A DNA stretch of 64,000 nucleotides from Actinacidiphila yeochonensis CN732 (GCF_000745345.1 NZ_JQNR01000005.1:2480001-2544000), one strand, 5' to 3'. Counted from the stretch's first letter, positions 8,251 to 17,356 are shown. Notes: generated by a model from the letters alone, not told the origin. Numbers and translations: made by a program.

Positions 8251-9914
8251 GCCCCGGCAGGCTCCGGTACGCCGCCGCCCTCGACGCCGGGCTCGGCGCC
8301 GGGGCCGGTCAGCGGACCGTCCTCGCCGGGCGCCTCCACCGTGTAGTCGCCCGGCGCCGTGCGGTCCACGCCCTGCGGTACCCGTACCGCCCGCAGCGCC
8401 AGGGTGAGGACGACCACCACGGCCGCGTTGAGCACGAACGCGGTGAGCCCGATGTAGCCGAGTCTGCCGATGCCGGGGATGTTCGCCGCGTTGCCGCCGA
8501 AGTGCGCCTGGCTCGGGCTGGACTGCTCGTACGCCTTCCAGGTGCCGTAGGCCATGCCGACCGCCCAGCCGGCCAGCAGCGCCCACCGGTGGAACCACCG
8601 GGTGAACAGGCCGCCGACGATGGCCGGCACCGTCTGGAGGATCCAGATGCCGCCCAGCAGCTGGAAGTTGATGGCCACCGTCTTGTCCATGGACAGCACG
8701 AAGACCAGCGCGCCCACCTTGACCACGAGCGATACCAGCTTGGACACCCGGGTCTCCTCCGCCGGGGTGGCGTTGGGCCGGAAGAGGTCCTTGTAGATGT
8801 TGCGGGTGAAGAGGTTGGCCGCCGCGATGGACATGATGGCCGCGGGGACGAGCGCCCCGATCCCGATCGCGGCGAACGCCACCCCCGCGAACCAGCTCGG
8901 GAAGACGTTCTCGAACAGCTGCGGGATGGCGAGTTGGGCGTTGTAGCCCTTGACCCCCTTGCCGACGCCGTCGGCCACCGCCATGAAGCCGAGCATCGCC
9001 AGCAGCCCCAGCATCAGCGAGTACAGCGGCAGGATCGCGGTGTTGCGGCGGATGACGTTGCGGCTCCTCCCGGCGAACACGGCCGTCACCGAGTGCGGGT
9101 AGAGGAAGAGCGCCATCGCCGAGCCCAGCGCGAGGGTGGCGTACGACCACTGGCCGGCCGGGAGGACCGTGAGCGCGCCGCGCGGCTTGCCGGTGGCCGG
9201 GTTCTTCACCGCGTACGCGGCGCCCGCCTTGTGGAAGATGTCGTCGAACCCGCCCAGCTTGTACGGGATGTAGACGATCGCCACCGCGATCACCAGGTAG
9301 ATCAGCGCGTCCTTGACGAAGGCGATCAGCGCCGGCGCGCGCAGCCCGGAGGAGTACGTGTACGCCGCGAGCACCGCGAACGCGATCAGCAGCGGCAGGT
9401 CCTTGACGAACCAGTTGGTGGAGTCGCTGCCGCCGATCCCCAGGACGTCCAGCACGGCCTGGATGCCGACGAGTTGCAGGGCGATGTACGGCATCGTGGC
9501 CAGGATGCCGGTCAGTGCCACCGCCACCGACAGCAGCTTGGAGTCGAACCGCCCGCGGATGAAGTCCGAGGAGGTGACGTAGCCGTGCTTGTGCGAGACC
9601 GACCACAGCCGCGGCAGGAAGAGGAACACCAGCGGGTAGGCGACGATGGTGTACGGGACCGCGAAGAACCCGGCCGCGCCGGCGCCGTAGATCGCCGCCG
9701 GCACCGCCACGAAGGTGTAGGCCGTGTACAGGTCGCCGCCGAGCAGGAACCAGGTCACCCAGGTGCCGAAGCTCCGGCCGCCCAGGCCCCATTCGTCCAG
9801 GTGCAGGGCGTTGTCGGCGCGGCGCCAGCGGGCGGCCATGAAGCCCACCGCGGTGACGGCCAGGAAGAAGAAGACGAAGACGCCCAGTGCGACGCCGTTG
9901 ACTCCGTCCTTCAT
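8247..9914 (-). CDS. mctP: Sodium:solute symporter, monocarboxylate permease (MctP-like)
   Basis: 555 residues with about 13 predicted membrane spans, a typical SSS-family length. The family imports small carboxylates such as pyruvate, lactate or acetate with Na+. The segments F-L-L-G-G-D-L-Y-T-A-Y-T-F and A-A-I-M-S-I-A-A-A-N-L-F-T-R-N-I-Y are characteristic of the MctP/PanF branch. The ATG at 9914 has GGAGGTGG upstream and overlaps the DUF3311 stop by ATGA, so the two are translationally coupled. The last 40 residues form a cytoplasmic Gly/Pro/Glu-rich tail. The actual substrate cannot be told from sequence. Confidence 0.88.
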   Translation of the reverse strand: MKDGVNGVALGVFVFFFLAVTAVGFMAARWRRADNALHLDEWGLGGRSFGTWVTWFLLGGDLYTAYTFVAVPAAIYGAGAAGFFAVPYTIVAYPLVFLFLPRLWSVSHKHGYVTSSDFIRGRFDSKLLSVAVALTGILATMPYIALQLVGIQAVLDVLGIGGSDSTNWFVKDLPLLIAFAVLAAYTYSSGLRAPALIAFVKDALIYLVIAVAIVYIPYKLGGFDDIFHKAGAAYAVKNPATGKPRGALTVLPAGQWSYATLALGSAMALFLYPHSVTAVFAGRSRNVIRRNTAILPLYSLMLGLLAMLGFMAVADGVGKGVKGYNAQLAIPQLFENVFPSWFAGVAFAAIGIGALVPAAIMSIAAANLFTRNIYKDLFRPNATPAEETRVSKLVSLVVKVGALVFVLSMDKTVAINFQLLGGIWILQTVPAIVGGLFTRWFHRWALLAGWAVGMAYGTWKAYEQSSPSQAHFGGNAANIPGIGRLGYIGLTAFVLNAAVVVVLTLALRAVRVPQGVDRTAPGDYTVEAPGEDGPLTGPGAEPGVEGGGVPEPAGA

Positions 9915-10219
9915 CGCGCGCCACCTCCCTTGCGGGCCCGCTCCTCGCGGCGTACCAGCACGTACGCGGTGTACGTCAGCAGCGACGCGACGGGTACCCA
10001 GGCGAGCTGGTACCAGTAGAAGAACGGGATGCCGATGAGGGCCGGGCTGGTCCGCGAGTAGGAGCCCACCCACATCAGGGCGACGAACGGAATGATCAGG
10101 CAGACACCGGCCACCACCCGCGAGGGCGTCACGACCGTGGTACGGATGTCGGGTTGGCGGTGTTCCTCCGGGACTCCCTCCGGGACTTCCCCGGGTACTT
10201 CCTCCGGCACTGCAGACAC
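9911..10219 (-). CDS. DUF3311 small membrane protein, symporter partner
   Basis: 102 residues from GTG 10219 (GGGAG upstream; GTG 10210 also possible). A Glu/Pro-rich N-terminus is followed by two membrane spans (V-C-L-I-I-P-F-V-A-L-M-W and A-W-V-P-V-A-S-L-L-T-Y) with F-F-Y-W-Y-Q between, then a basic tail. This is the DUF3311 pattern: a short protein usually encoded directly before an SSS-family permease and presumed to be its accessory subunit. The 4-bp overlap with mctP supports that. The 310 bp upstream (10220-10529) contain no gene, only G-rich sequence and the dasR 3' hairpin. Confidence 0.85.
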   Translation of the reverse strand: MSAVPEEVPGEVPEGVPEEHRQPDIRTTVVTPSRVVAGVCLIIPFVALMWVGSYSRTSPALIGIPFFYWYQLAWVPVASLLTYTAYVLVRREERARKGGGAR

Positions 10220-10483
10220 GGCGCTGCGCTCCCGTCACCTAGGTCTCTGTGGTGCGCAGGAATCTAGGGGAGCGGGTCGGCGCGCGTCACTACCCCCGGG
10301 GGGTTTCCTCCGGGGGAGCGGGGCGTGCGGGCGCGCCGCGGCCAGGTTTCCCCCGAAGGGGTGATGACGTGGCTGCGGGCGGAGGGGGTGCCGGAGCGTC
10401 AGCGGGTGAACTGGTCTCCTGGGAAGGTGAGTTCGGTCGGGCGGTGCGGGTGAAGGGGGAGGATTCGGCGAACAGCACCCGGG

Positions 10484-10503
10484 GGCAGCGGAGTTCTGCT
10501 GCC
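10484..10503 (-). terminator. Short hairpin downstream of dasR
   Basis: GGCAGC (10484-10489) pairs with GCTGCC (10498-10503) across an 8-nt loop, 26 bp past the dasR stop. It is short and without a U-tract, so its strength is doubtful. Confidence 0.4.
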
Positions 10504-10529
10504 AGGCGGCGGTGTCGCGGGTAACGGGA

Positions 10530-11300
10530 TCAGTCGATGGGGCGGTTGAGGCGGGCGACGAACTTGTAGCGGTCGCCCCGGTAGACCGATCGCACCCACT
10601 CCACCGGCTCCCCGGTGCTGTCGATCGAGTGGCGGGACAGCAGCAGCATCGGCAGACCGACGTCCGTGCCCAGCAGTCCGGCCTCGCGCGGGGTGGCCAG
10701 CGAGGTCTCGATGGTCTCCTCGGCCTGGGCGGGGCGTACGTCGTAGACCTCGGCCAGCGCGGTGTAGAGGGAGGTGTACTTGGCCAGGTTCCGGCGCAGC
10801 GCGGGGAAGCGCTTGGCCGACAGGTGGGTGGTCTCTATGGCCATCGGCTCGCCGTTGGCCAGCCGCAGCCGCTCGATCCGCAGCACCCGGCCGCCGGCCT
10901 TCATGTCCAGCAGCTCCGCCAGCCGGTCGTCGGCGGTGATGTAGCCGACGTCCAGCAGCTGGGAGGCGGGCTCCAGGCCCTGGGCGCGCATGTCCTCGGT
11001 GTAGGAGGTGAGTTGGAGTGCCTGGGAGACCTTCGGTTTGGCCACGAAGGTGCCCTTGCCCTGGATACGCTCCAGCCGGCCCTCGACGACCAGCTCCTGG
11101 AGGGCCTGCCGGACGGTGGTGCGGGAGGTGTCGAACTCGGTGGCCAGCGTGCGCTCGGGCGGGACCGGGGTGCCGGGCGGCATGGTGCGGGTGATGTCCA
11201 GCAGGTGTCGCTTGAGCCGGTAGTACTTCGGCACGCGGGCCACACGGCCCGCGGTGCCGTTCCCCGCGGTCTCCGTGCCGCCTCCTGTGACGCTGTCCAT
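10530..11300 (-). CDS. dasR: GntR/HutC-family regulator DasR
   Basis: 256 residues. DasR is the global aminosugar regulator of Streptomyces: it represses chitobiose, chitin and N-acetylglucosamine genes and is released by glucosamine-6-phosphate. The winged helix lies at about residues 20-90 (V-P-K-Y-Y-R-L-K, P-P-E-R-T-L-A-T-E-F, S-R-T-T-V-R-Q-A-L) and the UTRA effector domain at about 105-250. Identity to S. coelicolor DasR is very high by recollection, and the neighbourhood is diagnostic. The ATG at 11300 has GGGAG 8 nt upstream. It is divergent from dasA, with dre-like sites between. Confidence 0.97.
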   Translation of the reverse strand: MDSVTGGGTETAGNGTAGRVARVPKYYRLKRHLLDITRTMPPGTPVPPERTLATEFDTSRTTVRQALQELVVEGRLERIQGKGTFVAKPKVSQALQLTSYTEDMRAQGLEPASQLLDVGYITADDRLAELLDMKAGGRVLRIERLRLANGEPMAIETTHLSAKRFPALRRNLAKYTSLYTALAEVYDVRPAQAEETIETSLATPREAGLLGTDVGLPMLLLSRHSIDSTGEPVEWVRSVYRGDRYKFVARLNRPID

Positions 11301-11441
11301 GCCGTGTACTCCCGACTGCCGTCGTGCTGCCGTCACCGGCTTCCTCCGTTGATCGCGGTCACATGGTGGCACGGGCCGCCCTGCCGGAGGGAGGCGGTGG
11401 GGCGCTGATGCCTCAGGTGTCGGTCCGATAACGGACTCGAC

Positions 11442-11459
11442 GGGTGTTCTTATACACCC
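11442..11459. promoter_or_regulatory. Inverted repeat in the dasR-dasA intergenic region
   Basis: GGGTGT and ACACCC are separated by TCTTAT (11442-11459), immediately before a TTGACA hexamer (11460-11465) that could be a -35 element for dasA. It may be an operator for a second regulator. The binding protein is unknown. Confidence 0.4.
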
Positions 11460-11470
11460 TTGACACCCCT

Positions 11471-11510
11471 AAAGGTCTAGGCCAAGCTCCGGGTGCTGGT
11501 CTAAACCATT
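11471..11510. promoter_or_regulatory. Two dre-like DasR operators before dasA
   Basis: The better copy, 11495-11510, reads GCTGGTCTAAACCATT and matches the DasR consensus (A-S-TGGTCTAGACCA-S-T) at about 13 of 16 positions. A weaker copy, AAAGGTCTAGGCCAAG, lies at 11471-11486. Both sit just downstream of a TTGACA hexamer, where DasR binding would block dasA transcription and could also touch dasR. Confidence 0.8.
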
Positions 11511-11627
11511 AATGACCCCGTTAGCGACCAGTCCCAGACCCACGAGCAGGACGCGGTTGCGGTGGTCCGCCGCGCGGCCGGCATTTCGGGCGGTGGGGGG
11601 AGTTTCGGGCATCCTGAGGAGGGTGGC

Positions 11628-12935
11628 ATGAAGCGCAAGCTCATCGCGGCGATCGGCGTCGCGACCGTGCTCACCGCGGTCGCGGCGTGCGGCGGCAGTG
11701 GAAGCGGCGACAGCAAGGCCAAGAGCACGGCCGGCGCCAAGAGCTCGGGTACGGCCGACTTCAAGGGCAAGACGCTCAACGTGTGGCTGATGAGCGGATC
11801 CAACCCGCCCGGCTGGACGAAGGACATCACCGCCGCGTTCCAGGCGAAGTACCCCGGCGCCACGCTGAAGATCACCGTCCAGCAGTGGGACGGCATCCAG
11901 CAGAAGCTCACCACCGCCCTCTCCGAGAGCACCCCGCCGGACGTCATCGAGGTCGGCAACACCCAGACCCCCTACTACGCGGCCACCGGCGGTCTGAAGG
12001 ACCTCACCAGCATCAAGTCCGCGATCGGCGGCGACGACTGGGTGCCGGCGCTCAACGGCTCCGCGGTCTACGACGGCAAGCAGTTCGCCGCGCCGTGGTA
12101 CTTCGCCAGCCGCGTCGTCGTCTACAACAAGAAGATCTGGTCCGCGGCCGGCATCACCGCCACGCCCAAGACCCAGGACGAGCTCTTCCAGGACCTGGCC
12201 AAGATCCAGGCCAAGGGCACCAAGGACGCCTTCTACCTGCCCGGTCAGGACTGGTACGGCTTCGACGGCTTCCTGCTGGACGCCGGCGCGGACCTGGTGA
12301 AGAAGGACGGCGACAAGTACACCGCCAACCTCGACACCCCGCAGGCCGCAGCGGCGATCAACCTCTACAAGAAGGTCAACTCCTTCGGCACCGCGCCCAA
12401 GGACAAGGACGAGGCCACCCCGCAGCAGTCCGACGTCTTCGCCAAGGGCGACGTCGGCGCCTTCCTCGGCCTGGGCTGGGAGGCCAACGGCGCCATCACC
12501 AAGAACCCGGCGCTCAAGGACCAGGTCGGCTTCTTCCCCTTCCCGGGCAAGACCGCCGACAAGACCGCCAGCGTGTTCGTCGGCGGCTCCAACCTGGCCA
12601 TCACCCAGGGCAGCAAGAACCCCGAACTGGCCCAGGACTTCCTGACCATGGCCATGTCCGACCAGTTCGAGGGCGAGTTCGCCAAGGAGAGCGGCGCCGT
12701 CCCGAACAAGGCGTCCCTCAACACCAACCTGCAGGGCAACGCCTACGGTGAGGCCGCCTCGGCCGCAGCGGCCAACGGCGGCACCACCCCGCTGATCCCG
12801 GCCTGGGGCAGCGTCGAGAACCCGCCCAACCCGATCTCCACGCTCTTCATGACCGGTGTGCTCCAGGGTGAGAGCCCGAGCGCGGCGGCGAAGAAGGCCG
12901 ACACCGAGATCGACAAGCGGCTCAGCCAGCAGTAA
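11628..12935 (+). CDS. dasA: Chitobiose ABC transporter, substrate-binding lipoprotein DasA
   Basis: 435 residues. It captures N,N'-diacetylchitobiose outside the membrane and delivers it to DasB/DasC. The signal peptide is residues 1-20 with lipobox V-A-A-C, followed by a Gly/Ser/Lys-rich linker. The mature part shows the family-1 solute-binding pattern: W-L-M-S-G-S, P-D-V-I-E-V-G-N-T-Q-T, W-Y-F-A-S-R-V-V-V-Y-N-K-K and G-G-S-N-L-A-I. GAGGAGGG precedes ATG 11628. Position opposite dasR and the dre sites identify it as DasA rather than another sugar-binding protein. No ATPase gene lies in the operon; such Streptomyces importers share the MsiK ATPase encoded elsewhere. Confidence 0.95.
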   Translation: MKRKLIAAIGVATVLTAVAACGGSGSGDSKAKSTAGAKSSGTADFKGKTLNVWLMSGSNPPGWTKDITAAFQAKYPGATLKITVQQWDGIQQKLTTALSESTPPDVIEVGNTQTPYYAATGGLKDLTSIKSAIGGDDWVPALNGSAVYDGKQFAAPWYFASRVVVYNKKIWSAAGITATPKTQDELFQDLAKIQAKGTKDAFYLPGQDWYGFDGFLLDAGADLVKKDGDKYTANLDTPQAAAAINLYKKVNSFGTAPKDKDEATPQQSDVFAKGDVGAFLGLGWEANGAITKNPALKDQVGFFPFPGKTADKTASVFVGGSNLAITQGSKNPELAQDFLTMAMSDQFEGEFAKESGAVPNKASLNTNLQGNAYGEAASAAAANGGTTPLIPAWGSVENPPNPISTLFMTGVLQGESPSAAAKKADTEIDKRLSQQ

Positions 12936-12945
12936 GCACCCCTGA

Positions 12946-12990
12946 CGGGTCCGCCCGGCCGCCGCCCATCGGCGCGGCCGGGCGGACCCG
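12946..12990 (+). terminator. Hairpin between dasA and dasB, probable attenuator
   Basis: A perfect 17-bp inverted repeat (12946-12962 with 12974-12990) fills most of the 94-bp dasA-dasB gap. Such a stem would end or trim part of the transcripts after dasA, giving more binding protein than permease, as is usual for sugar ABC operons. Confidence 0.75.
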
Positions 12991-13029
12991 CCAGCGCCCC
13001 CAGCGGACGGTACGAGGAAGAGGCAAAGC

Positions 13030-14049
13030 ATGGCCGCGCAGTACAGAGGGACGTCGAGCCGCGCCCCGGACGAGGCGGCGGTGACGCCCGGACCAGCCGG
13101 AACGCCCCCCGGTTCCGGCGCCCCGACCCCCGGCGGAGCCAACCCCGCCCGCGGCGGAGTACTGGCCGGCCGCGCCGCGCCGTACGTGCTGATCCTGCCC
13201 GCGCTGGTGGCCACCGCCCTGCTGCTCGGCTACCCGCTGGTCCGGAACGTGATCATCTCGTTCCAGACCCTCAACGCCTTCCAGCTGATCCAGCACACCA
13301 CCCAGTGGGCCGGCTTCTCCAACTACAAGGAGCAGCTCACCAGCGCCGACTTCTGGCACACCACCGAGCGGTCCATCTTCTTCACCCTCGCCAACGTCGC
13401 GCTGATCATGCTCGGCGGCACCCTCGTCGGGCTGCTGCTCAACCGCCTCGGCAAGCGGATGCGGCTGACCCTCTCGCTCGGCCTGATCCTCGCCTGGGCG
13501 ATGCCGTACGTGGCCGGCACCACGGTCTACCAGTGGCTGTTCGACACCCGCTACGGCGTCGTCAACTGGACTTTGTACAAGCTCGGTTGGCACTCCATGC
13601 ACGGCTACAACTGGTTCGGCAGCCAGTTGTCCACCTTCGCGGTGATCACGCTCATGGTGGTCTGGGGGTCCATACCCTTCGTGGCGCTGAACCTCTACGC
13701 CGGCCTCACCACGATCTCCACGGAGATCTTCGAGGCCGCCCGGATGGACGGCGCCAGCGCCTGGCGGACCTTCAGCTCCGTGCTCTTCCCCATGCTCCGG
13801 CCGTTCTTCCTCAGCACGACGTTCCTGGAGATCATCTGGGTCTTCAAGGCGTTCACCCAGGTCTACGCGCTCAACGCCGGCGGCCCGGAGGGTCTGACCG
13901 AGACCCTGCCCGTGTACGCGTTCGTCGAGGGTGTCGGCAACCAGCACTACGGCAGCGGTGCGGCCATCTCGGTGCTGACCATCCTCATCCTGATGGCGCT
14001 GATGTCCTACTACTTCCGCATCATCCTGAAGCAGGAGGACGACCTGTGA
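13030..14049 (+). CDS. dasB: Chitobiose ABC transporter permease DasB
   Basis: 339 residues. MalF-type permease subunit, cytoplasmic membrane. A Pro/Gly/Ala-rich N-terminus (1-38) precedes six or so membrane spans. The EAA coupling loop that docks the ATPase is E-A-A-R-M-D-G-A-S-A-W-R (about 236-247). AGGAAGAGG lies upstream of ATG 13030. It overlaps dasC through GTGA. Confidence 0.93.
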   Translation: MAAQYRGTSSRAPDEAAVTPGPAGTPPGSGAPTPGGANPARGGVLAGRAAPYVLILPALVATALLLGYPLVRNVIISFQTLNAFQLIQHTTQWAGFSNYKEQLTSADFWHTTERSIFFTLANVALIMLGGTLVGLLLNRLGKRMRLTLSLGLILAWAMPYVAGTTVYQWLFDTRYGVVNWTLYKLGWHSMHGYNWFGSQLSTFAVITLMVVWGSIPFVALNLYAGLTTISTEIFEAARMDGASAWRTFSSVLFPMLRPFFLSTTFLEIIWVFKAFTQVYALNAGGPEGLTETLPVYAFVEGVGNQHYGSGAAISVLTILILMALMSYYFRIILKQEDDL

Positions 14050-14873
14050 GGCGCTCCCCGTTCGCACGCTTCTGGCCCAACGCCGTCGCGCTGGTCCTCT
14101 TCGTCTTCTTCGTCTTCCCCGTCTACTGGATGGTGACCACGGCCTTCAAGCCGGACCTGGACATCATCTCCACCACCCCGGTCTTCCTGCCGATCCACGG
14201 CACGTTCAGCCACTTCGACAAGGCCGTGCACGCCGCCGGGTTCTGGACCCTGGTGCGCAACAGCTTCACCGTCACCGTCTGCTCGGTCCTGCTGTCGCTG
14301 CTGGTGGCCATGGCCGCGGCCTTCGCGGTGGCGCGGATGCGCTTCCGCGGGCGCAAGGCGTTCATCCTCATCGTGATGATGGCCCAGATGGCGCCCTGGG
14401 AGGTCATGACGATCTCCGTGTACATGATCGTCCGCGACCAGGACATGCTCAACAGCCTGCTGCCGCTGACCCTCTTCTACATGATGATGGTGCTGCCCTT
14501 CACGATCTGGACGCTGCGCGGCTTCATCGCCGCCGTGCCCAAGGAACTGGAGGAGGCGGCCCTCATGGACGGCTGCACCCGCCTCCAGGCGTTCGTGCGG
14601 GTGGTGCTGCCGCTGCTCGCGCCGGGCCTGATGTCCACCTCCCTCTTCGGCTTCATCACGGCGTGGAACGAGTTCCCGCTGGTGCTCATCCTCAACAAGG
14701 AGAGCGGCCAGACGCTGCCGCTGTGGCTGACCCAGTTCCAGACCAACTTCGGCGACGACTGGGGCGCGACCATGGCCGCCTCCAGCATCTTCACGGTGCC
14801 CGTGGTCGTCGTCTTCCTCGTCCTCCAGCGGCGCGCCGTGGGCGGTCTGACCGCCGGGGCGGTGAAGGGATGA
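14046..14873 (+). CDS. dasC: Chitobiose ABC transporter permease DasC
   Basis: 275 residues, MalG-type permease partner of DasB. GTG 14046 overlaps the dasB stop by four bases. There are six predicted spans; the EAA loop reads E-E-A-A-L-M-D-G-C-T-R-L (about residues 168-179). The end overlaps the dasD start as ATGA, so dasB, dasC and dasD are translated as a coupled unit. Confidence 0.93.
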   Translation: MRRSPFARFWPNAVALVLFVFFVFPVYWMVTTAFKPDLDIISTTPVFLPIHGTFSHFDKAVHAAGFWTLVRNSFTVTVCSVLLSLLVAMAAAFAVARMRFRGRKAFILIVMMAQMAPWEVMTISVYMIVRDQDMLNSLLPLTLFYMMMVLPFTIWTLRGFIAAVPKELEEAALMDGCTRLQAFVRVVLPLLAPGLMSTSLFGFITAWNEFPLVLILNKESGQTLPLWLTQFQTNFGDDWGATMAASSIFTVPVVVVFLVLQRRAVGGLTAGAVKG

Positions 14874-16393
14874 CCGCGCCAGTGCTGCCCGCTTCCGAAA
14901 CCCGCGACGACGCTCTCGCCCGGGACGCGCTCGCCGTCCTCCAGCCCGGCTTCGCCGGCACCACCGCCCCCGACTGGGTGCTGCGGCTGCTGGCCGAAGG
15001 GCTCGGCTCGGTCGCCCTGTTCGCCCGGAATATCGACACGCCCGAGCAGGTCGCCGCGCTCACCGCCCAACTGCGCTCGGTGCGGCCCGACGTGCTCGTC
15101 ACCGCGGACGAGGAGAGCGGCGACGTCACCCGCATCGAGGTGCGCGAGGGATCGTCCTTCCCCGGCAACCTCGCCCTGGGCGCCGTCGACGACCCGGCGT
15201 TGACCCGCGCGGTCGCCGCCCAACTGGGGCGCAAACTGGCCGGCTTGGGAGTCAACTTCGACTGGGCTCCGTCCGCCGACGTCAACTCCGACCCGGACAA
15301 CCCGGTGATCGGAGCCCGCTCCTTCGGCGCCGAACCCGAGTTGGTGGCCCGGCACACCGCCGCCTGGATCGAGGGGCTCCAGTCGGCCGGCGTGGCGAGT
15401 TGCGTCAAGCACTTCCCCGGCCACGGCGACACCGCCGTCGACTCCCACCACGCGATGCCGCGCATCGACCTCGACGCGGCGACCCTGCACGCGCGCGAAC
15501 TGGTGCCGTTCCGGGCCGCGTTGACGGCCGGTGTGAAGGCCGTGATGAGCGCGCACATCCTGGTGCCCGCGCTCGACCCGGAGCTGCCGGCGACCCTCAG
15601 CCCGGCGGCGCTCACCGCGCTGCTGCGCGGCCCCCGCGAGGAGGGCGGCCTCGGCTACGACGGGCTGATCGTCACCGACGGCATCGAGATGCGGGCGGTC
15701 GCCGGCACCTACGGCATCACCCGCGGCACCGTGATGGCGCTGGCCGCGGGCGCCGACGCGATCTGCGTCGGCGGCGGCCTCAACGACGAGCAGACCGTGC
15801 TCGACCTGCGCGACGCGATCGTGGCCGCCGTGCGGGACGGCTCGCTGCCCGCCGAACGGCTCGCCGACGCCGCCCGCCGGGTGCGCGAGGTCGCGGCCTG
15901 GGCGGTGGCGGCGGCCGGCGCGGCCGAGCGGCTGCCGGCCGACCCCGGCGTCGGCCTGGCCGCGGCCCGGCGGGCGCTGCGGATCGTCCGCGACGCCGGC
16001 TTCACCCCGCTGGACGGACCGCCCTACGTCGCCGTCCTCGAACCCGAGGCCAACATCGCCGTCGGCGAGGACACCCCCTGGGGGGTCACCGCCCCGCTGG
16101 CCCGACTGCTGCCGGGCACCGAGGGCGACACCTACCGCGGGGCGGCGGAGGCCGCCGGGCTGCTCGCGGCGGCGGGGGAGCGGCGGGTGGTCGCGGTGGT
16201 CCGCGACGCCCACCGGCACGCCTGGATGGAGCAGGCCCTGGACGCCCTGGTGGCCGCCCGGCCGGACACCGTCGTGGTGGAGATGGGCCTGCCGCAGGCC
16301 GCGCCGCGCGGCGCGCTGTACATCGCCACGCACGGCGCCGCCCGGGTCTGCGGCGAGGCGGCGGCCGAGGTCGTGGCGGGCGTCGAACCGTAA
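14870..16393 (+). CDS. dasD: Glycoside hydrolase family 3, beta-N-acetylglucosaminidase DasD
   Basis: 507 residues, no signal peptide, hence intracellular: it cleaves imported chitobiose to N-acetylglucosamine. GH3 NagZ-type motifs are seen: K-H-F-P-G-H-G-D-T followed by D-S-H-H (about 182-198), the loop that carries the His general acid/base in this branch, and the nucleophile Asp in L-I-V-T-D-G-I-E-M (about 266). The C-terminal third is an Ala-rich alpha/beta region. It is co-translated with dasC (ATGA overlap). A dasD gene for an intracellular hexosaminidase downstream of dasABC is known in S. coelicolor. Confidence 0.92.
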   Translation: MTAPVLPASETRDDALARDALAVLQPGFAGTTAPDWVLRLLAEGLGSVALFARNIDTPEQVAALTAQLRSVRPDVLVTADEESGDVTRIEVREGSSFPGNLALGAVDDPALTRAVAAQLGRKLAGLGVNFDWAPSADVNSDPDNPVIGARSFGAEPELVARHTAAWIEGLQSAGVASCVKHFPGHGDTAVDSHHAMPRIDLDAATLHARELVPFRAALTAGVKAVMSAHILVPALDPELPATLSPAALTALLRGPREEGGLGYDGLIVTDGIEMRAVAGTYGITRGTVMALAAGADAICVGGGLNDEQTVLDLRDAIVAAVRDGSLPAERLADAARRVREVAAWAVAAAGAAERLPADPGVGLAAARRALRIVRDAGFTPLDGPPYVAVLEPEANIAVGEDTPWGVTAPLARLLPGTEGDTYRGAAEAAGLLAAAGERRVVAVVRDAHRHAWMEQALDALVAARPDTVVVEMGLPQAAPRGALYIATHGAARVCGEAAAEVVAGVEP

Positions 16394-16402
16394 GGCCGGA
16401 AG

Positions 16403-16430
16403 GGGTCCCGCCCGGCGACGGGCGGGACCC
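16403..16430 (+). terminator. Terminator of the das operon
   Basis: Perfect 12-bp stem (16403-16414 with 16419-16430) and GCGA tetraloop, 10 bp after the dasD stop. Confidence 0.85.
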
Positions 16431-16450
16431 GACGAGCGGGCGCACGACGA

Positions 16451-16477
16451 GGGGCCGCCGGTAGCACCGGCGGCCCC
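16451..16477 (-). terminator. Terminator of nagB
   Basis: Perfect 12-bp stem (16451-16462 with 16466-16477), 3-nt loop, 17 bp beyond the nagB stop. It forms a back-to-back pair with the das terminator between the two convergent units. Confidence 0.8.
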
Positions 16478-16494
16478 CTGTCGTACGCGGGTCC

Positions 16495-17280
16495 TTACAG
16501 GCCCTGCCACGCGGGCTTGGCCGCGTAGGTGGCCCGGAAGTACGGGGCGAGCTTCAGCTTGGAGGCAGCCGCCTCGTCGACGACGACGGTGGCGTGCGGG
16601 TGCAGCTGGAGCGCGGACGCCGGCACCAGCGCGGCCACCGGGCCCTCCACGGTGGCCGCGACGGCCTCGGCCTTGCCCTCGCCGGTGGCCAGCAGCACCA
16701 GGTGCCGGGCCTCCAGGATGGTGCCGATGCCCTGGGTGATCACGTGGTGCGGGACCTGGTCGATGTCGCCGTCGAAGAACCGGGCGTTGTCCACCCGGGT
16801 CTGCTCGGTCAGCGTCTTGATCCGGGTCCGCGAGGCGAGCGAGGAGCACGGCTCGTTGAAGCCGATGTGCCCGTCGGTGCCGATGCCCAGCAGCTGGAGG
16901 TCGACCCCGCCGGCCGCCGACAGCGCCGCGTCGTACGCCTCGCACGCCGCCTGCACGTCCTCAGCCGCGCCGTCCGGGCCCATGAAGGCGTCCTCGGACA
17001 GGCCCAGCGGCTCCACGACCTCGCGCAGCACCACCGAGCGGTACGACTCCGGGTGCCCGGTCGGCAGCCCCACGTACTCGTCGAGCTGGCACACCCGGGC
17101 CCGCGAGGCGTCCACCGAACCGGCGCGCACCTTCGCCGCCAGCGCCTGGTAGACGGGCAGCGGGGTGGAGCCGGTGGCCACGCCCAGCAGGGCGTCGGGC
17201 CTGCGCCGCAGCAGGGCCGCGATGGCCTCGGCTATGGTCTCGCCGCCCGCGGCGGCATCCGGGACGATCACAACTTCCAC
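16495..17280 (-). CDS. nagB: Glucosamine-6-phosphate deaminase
   Basis: 261 residues. It converts glucosamine-6-phosphate to fructose-6-phosphate and ammonia, the step that feeds aminosugar carbon into glycolysis and removes the DasR inducer. Motifs: G-V-A-T-G-S-T-P (phosphate binding), Q-L-D-E-Y-V-G-L and G-I-G-T-D-G-H-I-G-F-N-E-P (catalytic Asp/His). GTG 17280 gives the usual start M-E-V-V-I-V-P-D. A dre operator lies 61-76 bp upstream. It is convergent with dasD. Confidence 0.96.
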   Translation of the reverse strand: MEVVIVPDAAAGGETIAEAIAALLRRRPDALLGVATGSTPLPVYQALAAKVRAGSVDASRARVCQLDEYVGLPTGHPESYRSVVLREVVEPLGLSEDAFMGPDGAAEDVQAACEAYDAALSAAGGVDLQLLGIGTDGHIGFNEPCSSLASRTRIKTLTEQTRVDNARFFDGDIDQVPHHVITQGIGTILEARHLVLLATGEGKAEAVAATVEGPVAALVPASALQLHPHATVVVDEAAASKLKLAPYFRATYAAKPAWQGL

Positions 17281-17340
17281 GCTGGGCCTGCCGTTCTCAT
17301 GAGGGGGAGGGGATCTGGCGAACAGGGGAGTACACGTCAA

Positions 17341-17356
17341 GGTGGTATAGACCACT
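17341..17356. promoter_or_regulatory. dre operator (DasR) between nagB and the SIS gene
   Basis: GGTGGTATAGACCACT is a near-perfect palindrome that agrees with the DasR consensus at about 14 of 16 positions. It sits in the 172-bp divergent promoter region and can control both nagB and the SIS-domain gene. Confidence 0.88.
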
